Source of the DNA: Acetobacter orleanensis
GTDB lineage: Bacteria > Pseudomonadota > Alphaproteobacteria > Acetobacterales > Acetobacteraceae
NCBI RefSeq assembly: GCF_001581005.1
Contig: NZ_LHZV01000066.1
Location: 1 to 64,000, forward strand
Direction of reading: 5' to 3'
DNA: 64,000 nt
A program made the position numbers and the translations under genes. The first letter of the stretch is position 1. The number at the start of each line of letters is the position of its first letter. The notes under the pieces are model-generated. The model was not told the origin of the DNA. It did not search any database and was given only the letters and a program-made list of their open reading frames with translations. Below are positions 10,137 to 19,383 of this stretch, one piece after another.

Positions 10137-12725
10137 GTGAGCCACTCAAGATCGTCCGATTACCCCACATCCCCTTACAAAAGCGCGTTTCGTCTGCGGC
10201 TTGAAGAAGGGGGAGGGATTTTGCTGTGCCTGCTCGCCTGCGTGCTGCTGGTCGCACTGGTGACATATAACCCAAACGACCCCTCCTTTAATACTGCAAC
10301 TGGTCAGTCCCCCACCAATCTGCTGGGCATGACGGGTGCCGTGCTGTCTGACACGCTTTTGCAGGGAATCGGGCTGGCGGCTGTTCTGCCATCCCTGATT
10401 TTGTTTGCATGGGGTTGGAGATTTCTGAGCCATCGGCTTCTGGGGCATGAAGCGCCAATGGTGTTCGGCCTGCGGTGTCTGGCGCTTATCTGCCTGTTAC
10501 CTGTTGCCGGGGCGCTGCTTGCGGCCATTCCGCTTCTGTTTACGGCACTCCCCCCCATCCACTGGCCAACACAGGCTGGGATTGGTGGTGGCATTGGGTT
10601 TTCCATTGCCCAGACGTCCCTCTCCGCTGGCATGGCCGCCATTGGCCCGGCAGGCGGTATGGTGCTCTGGATTCTGGGCGTCCTGCTGTCTATTCTGCTG
10701 ACTGCCCTCTGCACAGGCCTGCGGCGTGAAGAATGGCTGACACTGTGGCGCGGCGTGGTTGTTCTGTTCCGCTTGCCCGGCCAGCTTGGAATGCGCTTTG
10801 TACGGTATTACGCCAGCCGCAAACCGCAGACGGAAGACATCTCCGGCCCTCTGGGCGGCTATGCGACAGGGGAAGAAACCTCCTACGCCAGAAGCAGCGG
10901 TCACACCCATAGCCTGTTTCAGGATGATGAGGATATTGAGGATCACCAGCCCCCGCTGCGTCCCATTGGCTCCACGACCGCCTTCCACGCGGATGAACTG
11001 GATGATGAACCCGCCATTGCACGAGACCCCGCTCCTACGCGGACTGAGGGCGCGAGCGCTTCCGGACTGACGCTGGAACCGGCTCCCTCCGCCTCAGCCC
11101 CACAAGGCCGCAATGGCCTTCTGGGACGGTTGTTTACCGGCAAGGATGCCGCCGCCTCTGGCGGGAGCCCCAAAACAACAAAGACTCCGGCCTCACTCCC
11201 CCGGAAAGGGGGTTGGGAGCTCCCACCGTTAAGCCTGCTCAAGCCCGCTCCAGCCCACACACAGCATGGCCCCTCAGAAGAGGATCTGACAAAAACAGCG
11301 CGTCAGTTGGAACAGGTGCTGAATGATTACGGCGTGCAAGGCAGCATTGTGGGCATGAGCGCTGGGCCGGTTGTCACGTTGTATGAGTTGGAACCGGCAG
11401 CAGGCATCCGCTCCGCCCGCGTGATTGGTCTGGCGGATGACGTGGCCCGCTCTCTCTCCGTACTGAGTGTGCGTATTGCCACCGTACCCGGCCGGAATGT
11501 GATCGGTATTGAAGTGCCGAACAAAAAGCGGGAGACGGTGTATCTGTCCGAACTGCTGAACCAGCCGGACTGGCGGGAAGACCCAGCCCATCTGTCCCTC
11601 GCACTCGGCAAGGATATTGAGGGCGAGCCGGTTTTCAGTGATCTCGCCCGTATGCCGCATCTGCTGGTGGCAGGCACCACTGGCTCCGGTAAATCCGTTG
11701 GCGTCAACGCCATGATCCTCTCGCTGCTCTACCGGCTTTCTCCGGATGAATGCCGCCTGATCATGATTGACCCCAAGGTGCTGGAACTCTCCATTTATGA
11801 TGGCATCCCGCATCTGCTGACCCCTGTGGTGACAGAACCACCCAAAGCCGTAAACGCCCTGAAATGGGTGGTGCGGGAAATGGACCGCCGCTACCGCACC
11901 ATGGCGCACCTACAGGTGCGTAACATTGCAGGCTACAACGCCCGCGCCGCTGAAGCACGTGCGGACGGGGAAGTGGTCGTGCGCCGTGTGCAGACCGGGT
12001 TTGACCCTGAAACCGGCAATCCGGTGTTTGAGGAACAGTCCGTTACACTGGACCCGATGCCCTATATCGTCGTGATTATTGACGAGGTCGCGGACCTGAT
12101 GATGACGGCTGGCAAGGAAATTGACGCCTGCGTGCAGCGTCTGGCCCAGAAAGCCCGTGCGGCGGGCATCCATGTTGTCATGGCGACACAGCGCCCGTCC
12201 GTGGACGTAATTACCGGCACCATCAAAGCCAACTTCCCCACCCGGATCTCCTTTCAGGTGATCAGCAAATTCGATAGCCGCACCATTCTGGGTGAGCAGG
12301 GTGCCGAGCAGTTGCTCGGACAGGGTGACATGCTGTTCATGCAGGGCGGTGGCCGTATCACCCGCGTGCATGGGCCGTTTGTGGCGGATAATGAGGTGGA
12401 GCAGGTCGTCAACTTCCTGAAAGAACAGGGCGAGCCGATCTATGATGATGACGTTCTGGCCGAACCTGTGGACGAAGCCCCGGCCAGCAGCGGCAAATCC
12501 GGCGGCGGCGGTGGCGATAACGGTGAAGCCGACATGTATGATGAAGCCGTGGCCATTGTGACACGGGAAGGAAAGGCGTCCACCTCCTTCGTGCAGCGCC
12601 ACCTGTCCATTGGCTACAACCGCGCCGCCAAGCTAATTGAGCAGATGGAACGTGAAGGCATTATCAGCAGGGCCGACCATGTGGGTCGCCGCAAGGTGCT
12701 GACAGGCCCCACCCGCGAGGAATGA
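10137..12725 (+). CDS. ftsK: DNA translocase FtsK
   Basis: Division-septum DNA pump that clears the chromosome terminus and helps resolve dimers. 862 residues from the chosen GTG. Several hydrophobic segments in the first 190 residues anchor it in the membrane; a Pro/Ala-rich linker follows; the RecA-like motor has Walker A GTTGSGKSVG near residue 514 and Walker B VVIIDEVADLMM; the last about 60 residues form the winged-helix gamma domain (SFVQRHLSIGYNRAAKLIEQME) that reads polar DNA motifs. The start is uncertain: the frame is open to a TTG at 10077 and neither candidate has a convincing Shine-Dalgarno. Shorter than E. coli FtsK because the linker is short, as in many alphaproteobacteria. 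Confidence 0.94.
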   Translation: MSHSRSSDYPTSPYKSAFRLRLEEGGGILLCLLACVLLVALVTYNPNDPSFNTATGQSPTNLLGMTGAVLSDTLLQGIGLAAVLPSLILFAWGWRFLSHRLLGHEAPMVFGLRCLALICLLPVAGALLAAIPLLFTALPPIHWPTQAGIGGGIGFSIAQTSLSAGMAAIGPAGGMVLWILGVLLSILLTALCTGLRREEWLTLWRGVVVLFRLPGQLGMRFVRYYASRKPQTEDISGPLGGYATGEETSYARSSGHTHSLFQDDEDIEDHQPPLRPIGSTTAFHADELDDEPAIARDPAPTRTEGASASGLTLEPAPSASAPQGRNGLLGRLFTGKDAAASGGSPKTTKTPASLPRKGGWELPPLSLLKPAPAHTQHGPSEEDLTKTARQLEQVLNDYGVQGSIVGMSAGPVVTLYELEPAAGIRSARVIGLADDVARSLSVLSVRIATVPGRNVIGIEVPNKKRETVYLSELLNQPDWREDPAHLSLALGKDIEGEPVFSDLARMPHLLVAGTTGSGKSVGVNAMILSLLYRLSPDECRLIMIDPKVLELSIYDGIPHLLTPVVTEPPKAVNALKWVVREMDRRYRTMAHLQVRNIAGYNARAAEARADGEVVVRRVQTGFDPETGNPVFEEQSVTLDPMPYIVVIIDEVADLMMTAGKEIDACVQRLAQKARAAGIHVVMATQRPSVDVITGTIKANFPTRISFQVISKFDSRTILGEQGAEQLLGQGDMLFMQGGGRITRVHGPFVADNEVEQVVNFLKEQGEPIYDDDVLAEPVDEAPASSGKSGGGGGDNGEADMYDEAVAIVTREGKASTSFVQRHLSIGYNRAAKLIEQMEREGIISRADHVGRRKVLTGPTREE

Positions 12726-13432
12726 GCAAACCTCTCCGCTCCCCTCTCCCATACCCTTTCCCGCTGACCTTGCTGTATCAGGACCAGCATGTGGTGATTC
12801 TGGACAAACCCGCCGGTGTGCCTGTGCATGCCGGACCAAAGGGTGGCCCCTGCGTGGAAGACTGTTTCCCGCTGCTCTCCCGTCGTAAAGATGGGCCATG
12901 GCTGGCCCATCGGCTGGATGCGGAAACCTCCGGCTGTCTGGCTATCGCTCTGCGCAAACAGCCCTTGCTGGCCATGCAGAAAGCCTTTGCCGACAAAACT
13001 GCCCGCAAAACCTACTGGGCCGTTGTGGAGGGGGGACCTGATGCGGAGCAGGGGACAATTGCCCTCCCTCTGACCAAGACAACAGCACCGACCGGCTGGC
13101 GCATGATCACCAGCCCTGATGGCGCTCCGTCACGCACGGACTGGCGCGTGTTGGGCCGGGGCGGCGGTCTGTGCTGGCTGGAACTCTCCCTGCATACCGG
13201 GCGCACGCATCAGGCCCGTGTGCATTGCGCCGCCATGGGCTGGCCAATTCTGGGGGATACGCTCTACGGCCATCCGCACCCGCAAGGACTGCATCTGCTG
13301 GCAAGGAGTCTGATGCTCCCTCTGACGCCGCCCGTCTCTGCCACAGCCTCCCCACGCGCAGGAATGCACGCTGCTTTGCACACCTGCGGATGGGTGGAAT
13401 CAGAAACTGTAGACTATTCCGATGGTTTTTGA
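12722..13432 (+). CDS. RluA-family RNA pseudouridine synthase
   Basis: 236 residues. The catalytic Asp lies in HRLDAETSGCLAIAL (about residues 63-77), and the family segment TGRTHQARVH follows. The family isomerises uridine in rRNA or tRNA. There is no N-terminal S4 domain, which resembles the short RluA/TruC-like members, but the exact target cannot be read from sequence. Its ATG overlaps the ftsK stop by four bases, so it is coupled to ftsK translation. Confidence 0.88.
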   Translation: MSKPLRSPLPYPFPLTLLYQDQHVVILDKPAGVPVHAGPKGGPCVEDCFPLLSRRKDGPWLAHRLDAETSGCLAIALRKQPLLAMQKAFADKTARKTYWAVVEGGPDAEQGTIALPLTKTTAPTGWRMITSPDGAPSRTDWRVLGRGGGLCWLELSLHTGRTHQARVHCAAMGWPILGDTLYGHPHPQGLHLLARSLMLPLTPPVSATASPRAGMHAALHTCGWVESETVDYSDGF

Positions 13433-13518
13433 TTCAAGAGCCTGAGAAAACAAACCAACCCATGCCAGAATTACGGACGGCCGCCACTCTTAGGCTCCTG
13501 TTATTCCAAAAACCACAG

Positions 13519-13540
13519 CAGGCTACATTCCGGTAGCCTG
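13519..13540. terminator. Bidirectional hairpin between convergent genes
   Basis: CAGGCTAC and GTAGCCTG form a perfect 8-bp stem with a 6-base loop, between two converging genes. A T-rich stretch follows on the minus strand after a few bases. Suits termination from both sides. Confidence 0.6.
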
Positions 13541-13546
13541 TTGAAA

Positions 13547-14641
13547 TTATTGCGGAATGAGAGAGTCGACCTTTTCAAGAAAGCTGTTCAGCTCATCAGG
13601 CGTGCAATCCATGACATATTCGTTTCTCTCTGGAGTAGGCCATTTGCAGTTTTTGGTTACATAAACATTCTGATGCCCCATCAGGTAACCAATATGAAGC
13701 TGAACGGCGTTCCAAAAACCAAGGCAACCAACAACAGTACCGGGGGCGGAAAAAAGAGTACTGTGCATGCCTGACCCGTGCTCACCAACAACTGCGGCGG
13801 CCTCGGAAAATACCTGTATCTGCTCTTCGAGAGAAAGTTTTTCAGGCTGAATAATTTCGTACCCACGCTGAAGAGCTAGTTCTTCAAACGCTGCACGGTG
13901 GGATAATTGCCTGTTGCTATGCATATAATTTGAACGCGAAATCAGAATTTTGCGTGTTTTTTTGACTGCTTCGTCAGGTGGCGTGAGCGAATTATAAAAA
14001 TCCCGCACAAAGCTATGAAAAGAAAATTCATTAGTATAGCAGTAAGAAGGAAGAATCGCCTCCTTACAGAGCACAATGTCGGCTCCCGGGTTATAACCAA
14101 CGATCTTGTCCCGACTGACCCCACAGGCAAAAGCCAGAAACTGGTAAATCCACTCCGGCGTGGAATGTGGCAACAGAATTTTCAGGTTTGAAAATTGCTC
14201 TCCCATCATGGCTTTAACGACGCCAAATCTGGGAAGATAATCAACCAGCCAGTGTCCCCACACGTCGCATGCGACACCGTCAGCAACAATGACACGTTCC
14301 TCAATAACGATCTTATTCCGGGAGGACTGGGAAAAATAATCATCTTCATGCGGGACGCTATGCTGATTATCCAGACCGGTAGCGCAGTTATAAACCAGAT
14401 TGGTATTCAGAATGGTGCTGCCCGGCCGGGTTACGATAAGGTCTTTGACCGTGTAAAATCCAACCGGGTTTAACGTCTCCGTTGGTCTTTTCCAATGATA
14501 GGCGTGCACCCAGCCTTGACGATCCGTCAGTTCCCAAACTTTAAATGGCCCAACAACTTTTTCTGCGGGTCTATATTCCTGAAATTCAGAAACTCCACAG
14601 TCCGGATTTTTCTGACCTCTGGAAATATCGGAAAATCTCAT
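13547..14641 (-). CDS. Family 61 glycosyltransferase
   Basis: 364 residues from the ATG at 14641, which has a GGTGGGA upstream; a GTG 18 bases earlier lacks one. The family 61 pattern is seen in HWLVDYLPRFGVVKAM and in the late VVGEHGSGMHSTLFSAPGTVV region. GT61 proteins add xylose, GlcNAc or other sugars to surface glycans; the donor here is unknown. Codon use is more AT-rich than in the flanking genes (many AAA, AAT, TTT codons), and adjacent spacers are AT-rich, which suggests horizontal acquisition as is common for surface-glycan genes. The next gene downstream is convergent. Confidence 0.8.
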   Translation of the reverse strand: MRFSDISRGQKNPDCGVSEFQEYRPAEKVVGPFKVWELTDRQGWVHAYHWKRPTETLNPVGFYTVKDLIVTRPGSTILNTNLVYNCATGLDNQHSVPHEDDYFSQSSRNKIVIEERVIVADGVACDVWGHWLVDYLPRFGVVKAMMGEQFSNLKILLPHSTPEWIYQFLAFACGVSRDKIVGYNPGADIVLCKEAILPSYCYTNEFSFHSFVRDFYNSLTPPDEAVKKTRKILISRSNYMHSNRQLSHRAAFEELALQRGYEIIQPEKLSLEEQIQVFSEAAAVVGEHGSGMHSTLFSAPGTVVGCLGFWNAVQLHIGYLMGHQNVYVTKNCKWPTPERNEYVMDCTPDELNSFLEKVDSLIPQ

Positions 14642-14743
14642 CGCTCTTGTCCCACCCACGCTGTAATCTTGAAAAATAAAAAGCTTATCTCACCATTCCA
14701 TAATGCAGCATTATTGAAACTTCATGCATTTGTACTCTGAACA

Positions 14744-15925
14744 TCAAGAACGAAACAACCCTTTCCAGCGCCATTCCCGCACAATGTCCTCATGCAGGAG
14801 GCGACGTTTCTCGCGCATCACCGTGGCGTCAAACAGTCTGGCCCGTGCATGCCCCGCCTGCCCCGCTTCTGTCCGCAAAGCAGGTGAGGCGATGAGTTGG
14901 TCCAGGCTATCCGCCAGCGTGTCTGGCGCGTCCGGGTCCACATAGAACCCGGCCTCTCCCACCACATCGGGCAGTCCGCCCCGATGCGATGCGATCACCG
15001 TCGCACCACACCCCATGGCTTCCAGAGCCACCATACCGAACGGCTCCGGCCAACGGCTGGGCACCACGACAATGGCGGCGCGGCTCATGGCCTGCATCAC
15101 AGCCTCATGCGGCTGGTAGCCCCGCAGTTCCACACCGGCCTGTTCCGCCTGCGGGCGCAAGGCGCTGAGAAAAGGCGTTTCCGGCGAATCAGCCCCAAAA
15201 CGATCCGCGCCAATCATTTCTGCGCACCAGCCTGTATGGCGCGGCAGAATGCGGGCACAGGCCGCCACAAACGCATCCGCCCCTTTATCCGCCACAAGAC
15301 GCCCGGCGAACAGCACCACCGGATCCCGCTCCGCCACAAGGGGGGGCAGGACGGAAAAATCCAAACTATTGGGCAGAACCCGCACACAGGATGTCACGCC
15401 GTGACTGATAAATCGCCCGCGCACCCATTCCGACACCGCGACCACGGCCACCGCCTGCCCCAGATGCGCGCGCTCGGCAACAGTCCGGGCGCGCTTCATC
15501 CCGCAGGGATCATTATGCAGCACCAGACTGACTGGCAGACCGGGGCAGACCTTTCGCAGAGCCAGCGCAACATCAGGCCGGTTATGCACTTCAATCAGGT
15601 CCGGCCGGACAGACCGCACAGCACGCGCAACACCTGCCACATACCGCTGAATCCGACTGAACGGCCGAAAAACAGGCACCACTGGCACAAACCGCACATC
15701 TGCAAAGGGCTGGCCAACAGGCGGCAACCCCACCACGGTTTCCGCAGGACCGGCCATGCGGCGCACCAGCAGCGCAATGGCCCCGGCCTCACCCGATGCA
15801 AACCGTTCCCGTGGCGGCAGAACCGTCAGGACATGCAGAACATCTGGTGGAGTCTGACCCTCCCCTGCTCCACCACCCTCAGCGGCAGGAGGAACCCGTG
15901 CCGGGCCAATCCGGAACGCCATCAT
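14744..15925 (-). CDS. Family 4 glycosyltransferase (GT-B fold)
   Basis: 393 residues. The C-terminal half carries the GT4 pattern: VLFAGRLVADKGAD, then EPFGMVALEAMGCGATVIAS with the EX7E pair that contacts the donor sugar nucleotide, then GGLPDVV. The N-terminal half has the acceptor-binding VLTVLPPRE and EVHNRPDV segments. Donor and acceptor are not predictable. Two ATG codons stand in tandem at 15920-15925; a GAGGG precedes them. GC content is typical of the core genome, unlike the adjacent GT61 gene. Confidence 0.88.
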   Translation of the reverse strand: MMAFRIGPARVPPAAEGGGAGEGQTPPDVLHVLTVLPPRERFASGEAGAIALLVRRMAGPAETVVGLPPVGQPFADVRFVPVVPVFRPFSRIQRYVAGVARAVRSVRPDLIEVHNRPDVALALRKVCPGLPVSLVLHNDPCGMKRARTVAERAHLGQAVAVVAVSEWVRGRFISHGVTSCVRVLPNSLDFSVLPPLVAERDPVVLFAGRLVADKGADAFVAACARILPRHTGWCAEMIGADRFGADSPETPFLSALRPQAEQAGVELRGYQPHEAVMQAMSRAAIVVVPSRWPEPFGMVALEAMGCGATVIASHRGGLPDVVGEAGFYVDPDAPDTLADSLDQLIASPALRTEAGQAGHARARLFDATVMREKRRLLHEDIVREWRWKGLFRS

Positions 15926-15950
15926 GCCGGTGTAACCCTCAGAAAAATCT

Positions 15951-15977
15951 GGTCATCAGAAAACTGGTCATCAGGAA
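15951..15977. repeat. Short tandem direct repeat CTGGTCATCAG x2
   Basis: Two copies of an 11-bp sequence separated by AAAA-type spacers lie between the GT4 start and the end of the glutathione transferase-like gene. Function unknown; possibly only a local duplication. Confidence 0.5.
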
Positions 15978-15989
15978 AAATAGCCCTGC

Positions 15990-16661
15990 TCAGGCCAGAG
16001 ATTCATAAACGTCCAGATGCCAGTCCGTGGGTTCCTGCGCGGCCTGAGCGTACCAGTCACGCATCAGCGGATGCTGGCGCACGGCCTCCATATACTGGCG
16101 GGAAATGTCAGACAGACCCGGAACATCATAAGACAGAAAGCGCGCAACAACCGGCGCAAACATGGCATCGGCATTGCCAAACGCTGCCCCGAACAGGAAC
16201 GCGCCGTCCTGCCCGAACCGGGTGCGGGCGTCTGTCCAGAGTGTATCGATCCGGGCAATATCTTTCAGAACGTCCTCATCAAACCCGGCGGCAGGCGGGC
16301 GTTTATCGCGGCCCAGATTCATGGGCAGAGCGGAGCGCACAGCATGGAAACCGGAATGCATTTCCGCTGCAATGGAACGGGCCACAGCACGGGCGCAACG
16401 GTCCGCGGGCCAAAGGTCCGGGTCTTGTTCCGCACAATATTCCGCAATGGAGAGCGAATCCCACACCACCGCGCCATGATGTTCCAGATAGGGCACACAT
16501 CCGTTGGGAGACAGCGTCTTCAACGCGGCAGTTCTGCCGCCACCCGCTAGTGGAATGACGTCAATATCAACAGTCAGCCCTGCCAGCCGGACGGCAAGCC
16601 AGCCCCGCAGAGACCATGAAGAATAACGCTGTGTTCCGATCACCAGCCGTCCGTCTGCCAT
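15990..16661 (-). CDS. Glutathione S-transferase family protein
   Basis: 223 residues. The N-terminal thioredoxin-like half has YSSWSLRGWLAVRLAGL (the position of the catalytic Ser/Tyr), SPNGCVPYL with the cis-Pro, and VVWDSLSIAEYCAE where glutathione gamma-Glu usually binds. The C-terminal half is helical. Such bacterial proteins conjugate or reduce electrophiles; the substrate is unknown. Start supported by GGGAG eight bases upstream of the ATG. It follows mnmA with a 16-base gap and may be co-transcribed with it. Confidence 0.85.
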   Translation of the reverse strand: MADGRLVIGTQRYSSWSLRGWLAVRLAGLTVDIDVIPLAGGGRTAALKTLSPNGCVPYLEHHGAVVWDSLSIAEYCAEQDPDLWPADRCARAVARSIAAEMHSGFHAVRSALPMNLGRDKRPPAAGFDEDVLKDIARIDTLWTDARTRFGQDGAFLFGAAFGNADAMFAPVVARFLSYDVPGLSDISRQYMEAVRQHPLMRDWYAQAAQEPTDWHLDVYESLA

Positions 16662-16677
16662 TGTCTCTCTCCCTTTG

Positions 16678-17808
16678 TCAGGCTGCCGGGTTTACGTCTG
16701 CCTGAATGTCTTTCTGAACATCTGTGTGAATGTCTTTTCGGGCCTCAGCCCGGCGAATAAAACCGCCACCCAGAATACGGCTGCCATCATAAAACACACA
16801 GGCCTGACCGGGGGCGGGCATGGCGGGTTCTTCCAGCAGGACGGTCGCTCCGTCTGCTGTGGGAATCACACGGGCCGGGCGCGGTTCTTCCCGCGCGCGC
16901 ATCTGCACCCGGCACGGCAGCCCCTCGGGCGGTGCATCCACCAGCCAGTTGACATCCCGCACGGACAGGGTGCTGACGTAAGAGCCTTCACGCGGGCCAA
17001 TCACCACCCGCTTGCGGCCCGGTTCCACGCCCACAACCATCTGGCGTTCGCCGTCCAGACGGGCGGCATTGCCCAGCCGTTTGCTCTGCCCAACGGTAAA
17101 GCGCATCACACCTTCATGCTGGCCCACCACGCGGCCAGTACTATCCACAATCTCACCGGGGCCAGCCATCTCGGGGTGCATTTTTTCAACGAGGTCCACA
17201 TAGGACCCATCGCTGACAAAACAGAGATCCTGACTGTCCGGCTTGCCGGCCACAACCAGCCCGAACTGCTCGGCTTCCGCCCGCACGGCGGCCTTGTCCG
17301 GCATATCGCCCAGCGGGAAGCGCAGAAAATCCAACTGCTCGCGCGTGGTGGCGAACAGGAACCAGGACTGGTCCCGCGCCTCATCCACCGGGCGGTGCAG
17401 TTCAGCCCCGTTCGGACCTTCCACGCGGCGCACATAATGCCCGGTGGCCATGGCGTCGGCCCCGATTTCCTTTGCGAGGCCAAGAAGATCGGTAAATTTC
17501 ACGCCCTGATTACAGGCCACGCATGGCACCGGCGTCTCACCAGCCGCATAGGCATCGGCAAACCGCTCGATCACGCTGTCCTTAAACCGGCGTTCCGCAT
17601 CAATCACATAATGCGGGAAGCCCAGACGGTCAGCCACGGCGCGGGCATCACGAATATCCTGCCCCGCACAGCACGCACCCTTTTTAGCCGCACCGCGCGA
17701 ATCATAAAGCTGAAGGGTCGCCCCGATCACCTCGTGCCCTTCTGCCTGAAGGCGGGCGGCAACCACGGAACTGTCCACCCCTCCGGACATGGCCACAAGA
17801 ATACGCAT
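16678..17808 (-). CDS. mnmA: tRNA-specific 2-thiouridylase MnmA
   Basis: Installs sulfur at U34 of the Lys, Glu and Gln tRNAs using ATP and sulfur relayed from a cysteine desulfurase. 376 residues with the PP-loop SGGVDSS at 8-14, the catalytic Cys in VPCVACNQGVKF and its partner in DLCFVSDG. The last about 20 residues are an unusual Asp/Lys-rich tail with near-repeats (DIHTDVQKDIQADV). AAGGGGA precedes the ATG. Its position at the end of a run with two cysteine desulfurases and a ferredoxin fits its need for sulfur. Confidence 0.95.
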   Translation of the reverse strand: MRILVAMSGGVDSSVVAARLQAEGHEVIGATLQLYDSRGAAKKGACCAGQDIRDARAVADRLGFPHYVIDAERRFKDSVIERFADAYAAGETPVPCVACNQGVKFTDLLGLAKEIGADAMATGHYVRRVEGPNGAELHRPVDEARDQSWFLFATTREQLDFLRFPLGDMPDKAAVRAEAEQFGLVVAGKPDSQDLCFVSDGSYVDLVEKMHPEMAGPGEIVDSTGRVVGQHEGVMRFTVGQSKRLGNAARLDGERQMVVGVEPGRKRVVIGPREGSYVSTLSVRDVNWLVDAPPEGLPCRVQMRAREEPRPARVIPTADGATVLLEEPAMPAPGQACVFYDGSRILGGGFIRRAEARKDIHTDVQKDIQADVNPAA

Positions 17809-17847
17809 CGGCGCGTCCCCTTACTTCTCTCGTGTTTAAAGTCGCTG

Positions 17848-18162
17848 TCAGGCTGTGCGCGGCAGGCGTACAACCAGACCATCCAGCGCGTCTGTCATGA
17901 CAATCTGGCAGCCAAGGCGGGATGTCTTTTCCAGCCCGAACGCCAGATCCAGCATATCTTCTTCATCATCCGTCGCAGCAGCCAGTTTCGGAGCCCAGGA
18001 CGGGTCCACCACCACATGGCATGTCGCGCAGGCCAGAGAGCCTTCACACGCGCCTTCAAGATCAATGCCATGCTTGTGGGCAATTTCAAGCACAGAAAGG
18101 CCAAGCGGCGCATCAACCGTGCGTTCGGTTCCATCCTGTTCAACAAAAGTCATCTGGGGCAT
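17848..18162 (-). CDS. fdx: 2Fe-2S ferredoxin, adrenodoxin type
   Basis: Small electron carrier, 104 residues, with the Cys ligands spaced C-X5-C-X2-C ([10 protein letters not shown]) and a fourth Cys further on in [16 protein letters not shown]-type ferredoxins supply electrons for iron-sulfur cluster assembly. The start at 18162 has an AGGA nine bases upstream. It lies 6 bases after a cysteine desulfurase, as fdx genes do in isc operons, although iscU, iscA and the Hsc chaperones are not here. Confidence 0.92.
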   Translation of the reverse strand: MPQMTFVEQDGTERTVDAPLGLSVLEIAHKHGIDLEGACEGSLACATCHVVVDPSWAPKLAAATDDEEDMLDLAFGLEKTSRLGCQIVMTDALDGLVVRLPRTA

Positions 18163-18168
18163 GCGTTT

Positions 18169-19347
18169 TTATCCTGCCAGGGCTGTCTTGATCTGAGCGG
18201 CCTGCACCAGCCTGTCCGCCGCGCGCTCCGCCTCGGCGGCTGAGGTAAAACGTCCGGGAGAGAGACGCAAGCTTCTTCCGGCCTCATCGCGCCCCAGCCC
18301 CATGGCTTCCAGCACGTAGGACGGGGCAATTTCCGCCGAGGAACAGGCCGAACCCAAAGACACCGCCAGCCCCGGCATGGCGGCAATCACATCCAGCGCC
18401 CGCCGCCCTTCCGGCAGCCTCAGGCTGAACAGACCGGGCAGACGCGGGGCTGGCTCAGCGTTCACCACCACATCCGGCAGGCTCTGGCGCACCCGCGCCA
18501 GAAACACATCCCGCAGATGCGCCAGATGGGCGGCGTCTTTCTCCTGTTCCACCAGCGCAATCCGGCAGGCTTCCCCGAATCCGGCCAGCAGAAAGTCCGG
18601 TAGTGTGCCAGACCTCAGCCCACGTTCCTGCCCGCCGCCAGAAAACAGCGGTTGCAGCCTCACCCGAGGGCGACGGCGGACAAACAGCGCCCCAGCCCCT
18701 TTGGGACCATAGAGCTTGTGGGAAGAGATGGACCCCAGAGCCAGCCCCATCCGCCGGACATCGACCGGCATTTTCCCGGCCGCCTGTGCTAGATCGGAAT
18801 GCAGCAAAGCCCCTGCCTGCTCCACCAGAGGGGCAAGGGCGGCAAGGTCCTGCACCACACCCGTCTCATTATTGGCCGCCATGATGGAAACGAGGGCGGT
18901 GGGCACCTCCAGCGCCTTTTGCAGAACAGCTGGGTCCAGCAGCCCGTTGAAATCCACCGGCAGAATAACCGGTTCAAACCCCTCCTGAGCCAGATCCCGC
19001 ACACTTTCCAGAACACATTTATGTTCGGTCGCCACCGTAATCACCCGGCGGCGCGGGCTGCCCATGGCCGCAAGATGGCGGGCCGCGCCCTTGATGGCGA
19101 GGTTATTGGCCTCCGTCGCGCCGGAGGTAAAAATAATCTCGCGCGGGTCCGCGCCAATCAAGGCGGCAACCTCCGCCCGTGCCTCCTCCACCCGCTCCGC
19201 GGCCCTGCGGCCAGCGGCATGGGTGGTGCTGTGCGGGTTCCCATGCTCGGTCTCAAGAATAGTCAGCATGACAGCGCGCACACGCGGGTCACACGGGGTG
19301 GTTGCCGCATGATCGAAATAAAGCGCGTCCCTCTCTACGTTGTTCAT
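18169..19347 (-). CDS. Cysteine desulfurase (IscS/NifS family), copy A
   Basis: PLP enzyme that takes sulfur from cysteine to form a persulfide, giving alanine. 392 residues. The family opening is YFDHAATTP; the HKCVLES His stacks on PLP; the Schiff-base Lys is in SSHKLYGPKGAG; the sulfur-carrying Cys is in GSACSS. AAGGG precedes the ATG. Second of two neighbouring desulfurase genes; the two differ strongly in sequence, so they are old paralogs or separately acquired, not a recent duplication. Probably supplies sulfur for iron-sulfur clusters or MnmA. Confidence 0.93.
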   Translation of the reverse strand: MNNVERDALYFDHAATTPCDPRVRAVMLTILETEHGNPHSTTHAAGRRAAERVEEARAEVAALIGADPREIIFTSGATEANNLAIKGAARHLAAMGSPRRRVITVATEHKCVLESVRDLAQEGFEPVILPVDFNGLLDPAVLQKALEVPTALVSIMAANNETGVVQDLAALAPLVEQAGALLHSDLAQAAGKMPVDVRRMGLALGSISSHKLYGPKGAGALFVRRRPRVRLQPLFSGGGQERGLRSGTLPDFLLAGFGEACRIALVEQEKDAAHLAHLRDVFLARVRQSLPDVVVNAEPAPRLPGLFSLRLPEGRRALDVIAAMPGLAVSLGSACSSAEIAPSYVLEAMGLGRDEAGRSLRLSPGRFTSAAEAERAADRLVQAAQIKTALAG

Positions 19348-19383
19348 ATCCCGCCCTTTCTCCTGTCAGCCTGTAAGCAAGGG

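Noticed and set aside
14897-16558. Long plus-strand open frame (553 codons)
   Set aside because: It is antisense to the GT4 and glutathione transferase-like genes, has no family motif, and is rich in His, Arg and Pro as expected for the complement of GC-rich coding DNA.
16675-18243. Long plus-strand open frame (522 codons)
   Set aside because: Antisense to mnmA and fdx, both with complete motifs. No recognisable domain.
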